Below are positions 1 through 5,313 of a stretch of 15,658 nt of DNA, one piece after another; the stretch's first letter is position 1; each line of letters starts with the position of its first letter. The position numbers were made by a program, and so were the translations under genes. Where the stretch lies: positions 1 through 15,658 of the forward strand of contig JBOGDF010000098.1 of the NCBI GenBank assembly GCA_050701635.1, read 5' to 3'. The notes below the pieces were generated by a model. That model did not search any database. It was not told the DNA's origin and worked only from the letters and a program-made list of their open reading frames with translations. Origin of the DNA: WHSM01 sp050701635. Lineage in GTDB: Bacteria; Actinomycetota; Actinomycetes; Mycobacteriales; Micromonosporaceae.

Positions 1-837
1 GCGCTGGGCGGCGGCTTCGCATACCCGGGCGGCGAGTGCGGTCTCGGCGATCAGCAGCCCGCCGCCCAGCACCAGCGGGCCGTCGTCGCCGGCGCGTACC
101 CGGGCCGCCGATTCGATCAGGTGCTCGGCCGCGCGCGCCACGATCTCGGTGGCGACCGGGTCGCCGGCGTCGGCCGCCTGACACACCGGCTGGGCCAGCC
201 GGGCCAACGCCACCGGCTCGTCGCGGCGTACCGCGTTGATCACCGAGTCGCGGCCGGGCGGCTGCGTGCCGACCAGCTCACCGATCACCTGGTGGACCAG
301 CGGCGTGGCGGGCGCCCAGCCGTCCAGGTACGCGAGCGCGGCCCGTACCGCCTCGCGGCCCAGCCAGAAGCCGGACCCCAGGTCACCCAGCAGCCAACCG
401 TGGCCGTCGCAGGTCCGTACGCCGGTGCGGTCCCGCAGCTGCGCCGCGATCGCGCCGGTGCCGGCCAGCAGCAGCGTCCCGTCGGGTGACGGCGTACCGG
501 CGGTGAACGCCACCACGGCGTCGGACACCGCCTGGTACGCGCAGCGCAGCCCGGTGCCGTGCCACGCCGCCTCGAACTGTTCCCGTACGTCGGGCTCGGC
601 GAGCCGGCTGACGCCGGCCATTCCGATCGCGGCGGCCCGCACCTGCGCCGGATCCACGCCGGCCAGTGCGTCCCGGATCGCCGCGGAGATGGCGGCGAAC
701 GCGGCGGTTTCGTGGTGCGAGGTGGGGTTTCCGCCGGCTGCCGTACCGGTGCCGAGCCGCCGGCCGTGACTGTCCGCCAGTAGTGCCCTACTCGTCGTAC
801 CGCCGATGTCAAGGCCGAGCACCAACGCTGCAGTCAT
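1..837 (-). CDS. BadF/BadG/BcrA/BcrD-type N-acetylglucosamine kinase-like protein (3' end missing)
   Basis: The reverse strand is open for 279 codons, from ATG at 837-835 to the window edge, with no stop, so the C-terminus is missing. The family usually has about 300-330 residues, so some 30-50 are probably lost. Visible ASKHA-fold motifs are the phosphate-1 loop DIGGTTSR (residues 10-17), LLLAGTGA (122-129), HGWLLGDLGSGFWLG (146-160) and the adenosine-site LGGGLL (257-262). These match the BadF/BcrA ATPase group that includes N-acetylglucosamine kinases. The likely reaction is ATP-dependent 6-phosphorylation of GlcNAc or a similar amino sugar in the cytoplasm. The gene is divergent, across 166 bp, from an SIS-domain gene and an NgcEFG-type importer, which supports an amino-sugar substrate. 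The family is clear; the exact sugar (GlcNAc, glucosamine or MurNAc) is inferred from context. The ribosome site is weak (GGGA about 8 nt upstream). Confidence 0.85.
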   Translation of the reverse strand, partial: MTAALVLGLDIGGTTSRALLADSHGRRLGTGTAAGGNPTSHHETAAFAAISAAIRDALAGVDPAQVRAAAIGMAGVSRLAEPDVREQFEAAWHGTGLRCAYQAVSDAVVAFTAGTPSPDGTLLLAGTGAIAAQLRDRTGVRTCDGHGWLLGDLGSGFWLGREAVRAALAYLDGWAPATPLVHQVIGELVGTQPPGRDSVINAVRRDEPVALARLAQPVCQAADAGDPVATEIVARAAEHLIESAARVRAGDDGPLVLGGGLLIAETALAARVCEAAAQR

Positions 838-931
838 TCGATTTCCCGCCACGGTCTGCGATCCCACGGAACCGTCATGGTGCGCGCCCGCGGCACTGTG
901 TCGCAAGCCGGTCGCGATCACCGGATAAGCC

Positions 932-961
932 TTGACATCCCGCGGCTGGTAGAAAAAGAAT
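932..961 (+). promoter_or_regulatory. candidate promoter of the SIS-ngcEFG operon
   Basis: A perfect TTGACA (-35) lies at 932-937 and AAGAAT, a 4/6 match to TATAAT, at 956-961, with an 18-bp spacer. This predicts a transcript start near 968 and a leader of about 36 nt before the GTG at 1004. It is the only good sigma-70-like -35 in the 838-1003 divergent gap. I did not find a DasR dre-like palindrome here, and no clear promoter for the leftward kinase. Confidence 0.45.
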
Positions 962-1003
962 CTTCACACCTGCCACTGAAGCTGAAAGGAAACTCGATAG
1001 CTC

Positions 1004-1798
1004 GTGCAGACCGAAGAGGCCGGTCGTCGCGCCGCTACCAGCGCCGGGACCGTGAGCAGTGAGCGCTACCTGACCGAGATTCAGAGCGCGATCGCCCGGG
1101 TCGGTGCCGACCAGTCCGCGGAGGTCGAGCGGGCAGCGGAGCTGATCGTCGCGGCGCTGCTGTCAGACGGTGTGGTGCAGGCATTCGGTTCGGGTCACTC
1201 GGAGGCGCTCGCGATGGAGATCGCGGGCCGCGCCGGCGGGCTGGTGCCGACCAACCGGCTGGCGTTGCGGGACCTGGTGATCCACGGCGGTGAGTCGATC
1301 GAGCTGATACGCAACGGCAAGCTGGAGCGCGATCCGTCGGTGGCACAGCGGATCTACCACCTGGCCGGGGTGCAGCCCACCGACGTCTTCGTGATCGCGT
1401 CCAACTCCGGGATCAACGGCTCCGTGGTGGAGCTGGCCATCCTCGCCAAGGACCGCGGCCACCCGCTGATCGCGGTCACCTCGGCGGGACAGTCCGGCCG
1501 GCTGCCGTCGCGGCATCCGTCGGGCCGGCGTCTGCTCGAGCTGGCGGACGTGGTGCTCGACAACGGCGCCCCGTACGGGGACGCGGTGCTGCCGCTGCCC
1601 TCCGGCGGCGCGGTGTGCGCGGTGTCGTCGATCACCGGCGCGCTGCTCGCCCAGATGGTGACCGCCGAGGTGGTACGCCGGCTGCTCGCCGCCGGGCACA
1701 CCCCGCCGGTCTACCTGTCCGCCAACGTTCCCGGCGGAGACGAACACAACCAGGCCCTCGAATCCCGGTACGCCGGCCGGATCCGGCGTACCGCCTAA
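1004..1798 (+). CDS. SIS-domain phosphosugar protein of the UPF0309/COG4821 family
   Basis: A 264-residue cytoplasmic protein with a single SIS (sugar isomerase) domain. Phosphosugar-binding signatures are GVVQAFGSGHSEALA (56-70) and VIASNSGINGS (130-140). The C-terminal block VYLSANVPGGDEHNQ (236-250) is characteristic of the UPF0309 group. It lacks the arrangement of MurQ etherases. From memory, the Streptomyces coelicolor member SCO4393 (NagS) was reported to dehydrate GlcNAc-6-phosphate to 6P-chromogen I, so a role on GlcNAc-6P or a related phosphosugar is plausible but unproven here. It heads the operon: ngcE follows after 18 nt. The GTG at 1004 has AAGGA at 986-990, a long 13-nt spacer. 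An in-frame GTG at 1052 would give 248 residues, nearer the family's usual length, but has no better ribosome site. The start is therefore uncertain. Confidence 0.85.
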   Translation: MQTEEAGRRAATSAGTVSSERYLTEIQSAIARVGADQSAEVERAAELIVAALLSDGVVQAFGSGHSEALAMEIAGRAGGLVPTNRLALRDLVIHGGESIELIRNGKLERDPSVAQRIYHLAGVQPTDVFVIASNSGINGSVVELAILAKDRGHPLIAVTSAGQSGRLPSRHPSGRRLLELADVVLDNGAPYGDAVLPLPSGGAVCAVSSITGALLAQMVTAEVVRRLLAAGHTPPVYLSANVPGGDEHNQALESRYAGRIRRTA

Positions 1799-1816
1799 GT
1801 GCGTGAAGGAGACAAC

Positions 1817-3247
1817 ATGCCCGAGTCTTATGACACACCTGAGCTGAGCCGGCGGCTGCTGCTGCGGCGGGCCGGCATCGCCGGGCTGGCGGTCGGTCCG
1901 GCGGGCTCACTGCTCGCCGGCTGCGCCACCTCCAGCGGTGAGGACGGCGACGCCGAGCGTGGCACCAAGAGCGACAAGAACCCGCTCGGAGTACCCGAGG
2001 ACAAGCAGCTCGAGGTGGTGATCTTCAACGGCGGCTTCACCGACAAGTACGCCAAGGAGATCCACGAGCCGCTCTACAAGGAGGCGTTCCCGAAGGCGAC
2101 GATCAAGCACTCCACCACGGCGGAGATCGCCAAGACACTGCAGTCGCGCTTCGTGTCGGGCAACCCGCCGGACGTGGTGAACAACTCCGGCGCCAACTCG
2201 ATGGACACCGGGAAGCTGGCGTCCGAGGGGGCGCTGTTCAGCCTGCAGGAGCTCTACGACGCGCCGTCGGTGGACGACCCCGCGGTGAAGGTACGCGACA
2301 CCCTGATCGCCGGCACGATCGAGACCGGCTCGTACGAGGACAAGCCGCTGCAGCTCAACTACGCGTACACCGTGTACGGCACCTGGTACTCCAAGGCGCT
2401 GTTCGCCAAGCACAGCTGGGAGTTTCCGACAACGTGGGCCGAGATGGTCGCGCTGTGCAAGGAGATCAAGAAGGCCGGCATCGCGCCGTGGACGTACCAG
2501 GGCAAGCACCCCCGCTACATGAACTGGCCGCTGCTGTCGATGGCGACCAAGCTGGCCGGTCCGGACATCCTCGTCAAGATCGACAACCTGGAGCCCGGCG
2601 CCTGGCAGAACGAGGCGATCAAGGAGTCCGCCACCCGGCTGTACGAGCTGCGCAAGCAGGGCTTCATCCTCAAGGGCACCGAGGGGATGGACCACGTACA
2701 GGCACAGACGGCCTGGACCCAGGGCAAGGCGGCGTTCGTACCGTGCGGCTCGTGGCTGGAGAACGAGCAGAAGGACACCACGCCGGAGGGCTTCGAGATG
2801 ACGGTGGCGCCGGAGCCGCAGCTCTCCGCGGGCGGCGCGCTGCCGTACGAGGCGATCCGGGCCACCTCCGGAGAGCCGTTCATCGTGCCGGCGAAGGCGA
2901 AGAACCCGTACGGCGGGCTGGAGTACCTGCGCCAGATGCTGTCGAAGAAGGGCGCGTCGGAGTTCTCCACGATGGTTTCCAGCCTGACCTCGGTGAAGGG
3001 CGCCGCCGACGGCCTGGAGCTGCCGCCGGGGCTCTCGTCGGCCGCCGCGGCGCTGAAGGCAGCCGGGGACAACGTCTACAACTGGCGGTACCCGGCCTGG
3101 TACCTGCCGATGGAGAACCCGGCGATCGACGCCGCCACCGGTGACCTGCTGACCAACCGGATCACGCCGGACGAGTGGATCAAGCGCTGTGAGAAGGCAG
3201 CCGACGACATCCGCAAAGACGACTCGGTGAAGAAGTACAAGCGCTAA
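1817..3247 (+). CDS. ngcE: N-acetylglucosamine/diacetylchitobiose ABC transporter, substrate-binding lipoprotein (NgcE-like)
   Basis: A 476-residue extracytoplasmic solute-binding protein of sugar ABC importers. ATG 1817 is preferred over the GTG at 1799 because AAGGAG (1806-1811) sits 5 nt before it. The N-terminus combines a twin-arginine-like SRRLLLRR (11-18) with a lipobox LLAGC (Cys36), so it is probably a Tat-exported, membrane-anchored lipoprotein. The mature part carries stretches I recognise from actinobacterial NgcE: LEVVIFNGG, GNPPDVVNNSGA, YTVYGTWYSKALF, KKAGIAPWTYQGK, QTAWTQGKAAFVPCGSWLE, PFIVPAK and SLTSVKGAADGLELPPG. In Streptomyces olivaceoviridis this system takes up GlcNAc and chitobiose. 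The stop TAA overlaps the next ATG by one base, indicating coupled translation with the permease. The family is confident; the precise ligand rests on similarity. Confidence 0.9.
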   Translation: MPESYDTPELSRRLLLRRAGIAGLAVGPAGSLLAGCATSSGEDGDAERGTKSDKNPLGVPEDKQLEVVIFNGGFTDKYAKEIHEPLYKEAFPKATIKHSTTAEIAKTLQSRFVSGNPPDVVNNSGANSMDTGKLASEGALFSLQELYDAPSVDDPAVKVRDTLIAGTIETGSYEDKPLQLNYAYTVYGTWYSKALFAKHSWEFPTTWAEMVALCKEIKKAGIAPWTYQGKHPRYMNWPLLSMATKLAGPDILVKIDNLEPGAWQNEAIKESATRLYELRKQGFILKGTEGMDHVQAQTAWTQGKAAFVPCGSWLENEQKDTTPEGFEMTVAPEPQLSAGGALPYEAIRATSGEPFIVPAKAKNPYGGLEYLRQMLSKKGASEFSTMVSSLTSVKGAADGLELPPGLSSAAAALKAAGDNVYNWRYPAWYLPMENPAIDAATGDLLTNRITPDEWIKRCEKAADDIRKDDSVKKYKR

Positions 3248-4179
3248 TGCGGCACGGCAAGTACCCGTTCATCGTCACGTTCCTGGCACCGCCGGTAGCG
3301 CTGTACGCCCTCTACGTCGTCTCGCCGTACCTGCAGGCGTTCTACATCTCGCTGACCAGGTGGAGCGGGTTCTCCAAGAACGTGACGTACGTGGGGCTGG
3401 ACAACTACCGGCGGCTGCTGGACGACGAGGAGTTCTGGAACGCGCTGGTGAACAACCTGGTGCTGTTGGCGATCCTGCCGATAGTCACCATCGTGCTCGG
3501 GCTGTTCTTCGCCTCGATGCTCAACGTAGGAGGCGCGGGAAGCCACCGAGGCAGGGCCGGGCGCGCCGCGGTCAGCGGCGTGCCCGGGTCGGCGTTCTAC
3601 CGGGTGGTCTACTTCTTCCCGCAGGTGCTGTCGGTCGCGATCGTCGGCGTGCTCTGGCTCTACATCCTGGAGCCCCGCGCCGGCCTGCTCAACGGCCTGC
3701 TCGGCAACATCGGGCTCGAGGCGCTCACGTACGCGTGGCTGGGCGATCCGCGGTTCGCGTTCTGGTGCGTACTGGCGGCGATGGTGTGGATGAACGTCGG
3801 CTTCTACATCGTGCTGTTCTCCGCCGGCATGCAGTCGATCCCGCGTGACATCTACGAGGCGGCGCTGCTGGACGGCTCGTCGCGCTTCAGCACGTTCTGG
3901 CGGATCACCGTACCGCTGCTGTGGGACAGCATCCAGGTCGCCTGGATCTACCTGGCGATCATCGCCCTGGACGCGTTCGCGCTGGTCCAGATCATGCTCG
4001 GCAACGCCGGCGGCCCGTCCCGGTCCGGCGACGTGATGGGGCTGAACCTCTACCGCACCGCGTTCAACGAGTTCAACTTCGGGTACGCCTCCGCGATGGG
4101 CGTCGCCCTGTTCTTCCTCACTGTGGCGGTGGCGGTGCTCTCGATGCGGGTCACCCGGCGGGAACGGATCGAGTTCTGA
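3247..4179 (+). CDS. ngcF: ABC sugar permease, MalF-type (NgcF-like)
   Basis: A 310-residue integral membrane protein with about six hydrophobic segments (near residues 9-33, 72-95, 120-141, 170-194, 230-252 and 280-300). The cytoplasmic EAA loop that docks the ATPase is EAALLDGSSRFSTFWRI (204-220), standard for the CUT1 sugar importer family. It would pair with the next permease to form the channel for GlcNAc or chitobiose delivered by the binding protein. The start ATG overlaps the ngcE stop (TAATG) and its stop overlaps the next ATG (TGATG). The loop between segments 2 and 3 (about 95-115) is Gly- and Arg-rich and somewhat long; its positive charge agrees with a cytoplasmic position. The symbol follows the adjacent NgcE-like gene. 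Confidence 0.87.
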   Translation: MRHGKYPFIVTFLAPPVALYALYVVSPYLQAFYISLTRWSGFSKNVTYVGLDNYRRLLDDEEFWNALVNNLVLLAILPIVTIVLGLFFASMLNVGGAGSHRGRAGRAAVSGVPGSAFYRVVYFFPQVLSVAIVGVLWLYILEPRAGLLNGLLGNIGLEALTYAWLGDPRFAFWCVLAAMVWMNVGFYIVLFSAGMQSIPRDIYEAALLDGSSRFSTFWRITVPLLWDSIQVAWIYLAIIALDAFALVQIMLGNAGGPSRSGDVMGLNLYRTAFNEFNFGYASAMGVALFFLTVAVAVLSMRVTRRERIEF

Positions 4180-5093
4180 TGCGCGAGAGCGCCCGGGGGT
4201 TCAGCCCGCTCAACCTGCTCACCGGCGGATTCCTGGTGCTGTGGGCGGTGTTCACGGCGTGGCCTCTGTTGTGGACGGTGCTGACGTCGTTCAAGACCAA
4301 CTCGGAGATTCTCAGCCCGCCGGACTGCCGGCTCAGCTGGCGGTTCTGGGAGTGGTTCTGGTGCCTGGCCGACCCGCCGTCCGCGCTGCACCTGGAGAAC
4401 TTCGCACGCGCCTGGAGCACCGCCAACATCGGCCAGTACTTCATCAACAGCGTGATCGTGGTGGGCGGTTCGCTGGTGCTCACGATGCTGTTCGGCTCGA
4501 TGGCGGCGTACGTCCTCGCCCGGTACGAGTTTCCCGGCAACCGGGTCTTCTACTACGGCTTCGTCGGCGGGATGACGTTCCCGGTCTTCCTGGCGTTGGT
4601 GCCGTTGTTCTTCGTGGTCGACAACATGAAACAGCTCCCCGGGGTGGGGGAGTACCTCACGCTCAACAGCTACGGAGGGCTGATCCTGGTGTACGCGGCG
4701 TACTCGCTGCCGTTCACGGTGTTCTTCATGAGTGCGTTCTTCCGTACCCTGCCGACCAGCATCGCCGAAGCCGCGCTGATCGACGGCTGTGGCCACTTCG
4801 GGCTCTTCTTTCGGGTGATGTTGCGGATGGCTAAGCCCGGTTTGATCAGCATCGCGTTGTTCAATTTCATCGGGCAGTGGAACCAGTACCTGCTGCCGGT
4901 GGTGTTGATGACCGATCCGGAGAAGCGGGTGTTGGCGCAGGGCCTGGCGTCGCTGGCGGTCAGCCAGGGGTACCGGGGCGACTGGTCGGCGCTGTTCGCC
5001 GGGTTGACGCTGGCGCTGCTGCCGGTGCTGCTGGCGTACCTGCTGTTCCAGCGGCAGGTGCAGGCCGGCTTGTCGGCCGGGCTCCTGAAGTGA
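4179..5093 (+). CDS. ngcG: ABC sugar permease, MalG-type (NgcG-like)
   Basis: A 304-residue integral membrane protein with about six membrane segments. The EAA loop is EAALIDGCGHFGLFFRV (197-213). The first segment (about 14-36), ending WPLLWTVLTSFK, and the C-terminal QRQVQAGLSAGLLK are typical of MalG-type CUT1 permeases. ATG 4179 overlaps the previous stop (TGATG), so it is probably translationally coupled; an upstream in-frame extension would overlap ngcF and is rejected. This is the last gene of the importer operon and no nucleotide-binding protein gene follows. Like other actinobacterial CUT1 systems it probably borrows a shared MsiK-type ATPase encoded elsewhere. Confidence 0.87.
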   Translation: MRESARGFSPLNLLTGGFLVLWAVFTAWPLLWTVLTSFKTNSEILSPPDCRLSWRFWEWFWCLADPPSALHLENFARAWSTANIGQYFINSVIVVGGSLVLTMLFGSMAAYVLARYEFPGNRVFYYGFVGGMTFPVFLALVPLFFVVDNMKQLPGVGEYLTLNSYGGLILVYAAYSLPFTVFFMSAFFRTLPTSIAEAALIDGCGHFGLFFRVMLRMAKPGLISIALFNFIGQWNQYLLPVVLMTDPEKRVLAQGLASLAVSQGYRGDWSALFAGLTLALLPVLLAYLLFQRQVQAGLSAGLLK

Positions 5094-5130
5094 GGCGAAC
5101 GTGGGCCGGGTTTCGGCAGCAAGGCGGGGG

Positions 5131-5146
5131 GTAACGACGTCATTAC
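5131..5146. promoter_or_regulatory. 16-bp near-perfect palindrome, candidate operator
   Basis: GTAACGACGTCATTAC has half-sites GTAACGAC and GTCATTAC that match as reverse complements at 7 of 8 positions. It is notably AT-rich for this genome and lies 38 nt after the ngcG stop and 167 nt before the PBP start. Dimeric regulators bind sites of this shape. No regulator gene sits beside it, so its partner is unknown. Confidence 0.4.
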
Positions 5147-5244
5147 GATTCGATCTGCGCTGCGACCGCTCAGGGGTGCACGAACGTCGATAGCTATAAC
5201 CGCGCCACGCCTCATCCTGGGTAAGAACCGACATCGGCGTCACC

Positions 5245-5250
5245 TAGGCT
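5245..5250 (+). promoter_or_regulatory. candidate -10 box of the PBP gene
   Basis: TAGGCT fits the actinobacterial TANNNT -10 pattern. It would start transcription near 5257, 57 nt before the PBP GTG. No good -35 is visible 16-19 bp upstream. Another -10-like TATAAC at 5195-5200 is possible. Confidence 0.3.
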
Positions 5251-5263
5251 GACACAGTGCACT

Positions 5264-5288
5264 TGGGGAGTGAGCGGAGCGAGCCCCA
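5264..5288. repeat. short inverted repeat around a GAGCGGAGCGAG core
   Basis: TGGGG (5264-5268) and CCCCA (5284-5288) flank a 15-nt centre with the tandem-like GAGCGGAGCGAG. It lies in the predicted 5' leader of the PBP gene, 25 nt before the start codon. The stem is only 5 bp. Similar elements may be dispersed in relatives, which is an impression from memory. Confidence 0.35.
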
Positions 5289-5313
5289 CGGAACGTGAAC
5301 AGGAGCTGGCACC

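Larger units (their letters stand above)
5094..5313. other. intergenic gap between ngcG and the PBP gene
   Basis: A 220-bp gap with no convincing full-length gene. Its contents are a weak hairpin GCCG/CGGC at 5105-5117, a near-perfect 16-bp palindrome (5131-5146), a TATAAC at 5195-5200 without a good -35, a TAGGCT -10-like box at 5245-5250 and a G/C-rich inverted repeat at 5264-5288. A good ribosome site (AGGAG, 5301-5305) serves the PBP. No strong terminator for the ngc operon is visible. Confidence 0.5.

Noticed and set aside
838..1003. DasR (dre) operator in the divergent gap
   Set aside because: I found no palindrome close to the ACTGGTCTAGACCACT pattern; TGGTAG and CTGCCA are present but 17 nt apart and imperfect.
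1004..1798. MurQ (MurNAc-6-phosphate etherase) assignment for the SIS gene
   Set aside because: Sequence blocks match UPF0309 (the GGDEHNQ ending) rather than MurQ, and the protein is shorter.
5101..5120. Terminator after ngcG
   Set aside because: The only hairpin (GCCG/CGGC) has a 4-bp stem, too weak to call.
4050..5243. 397-codon open frame on the reverse strand across ngcG
   Set aside because: Its translation is Arg/Gln/His-rich with no recognisable domain, and the opposite strand encodes a clear permease. It is a GC-driven shadow.
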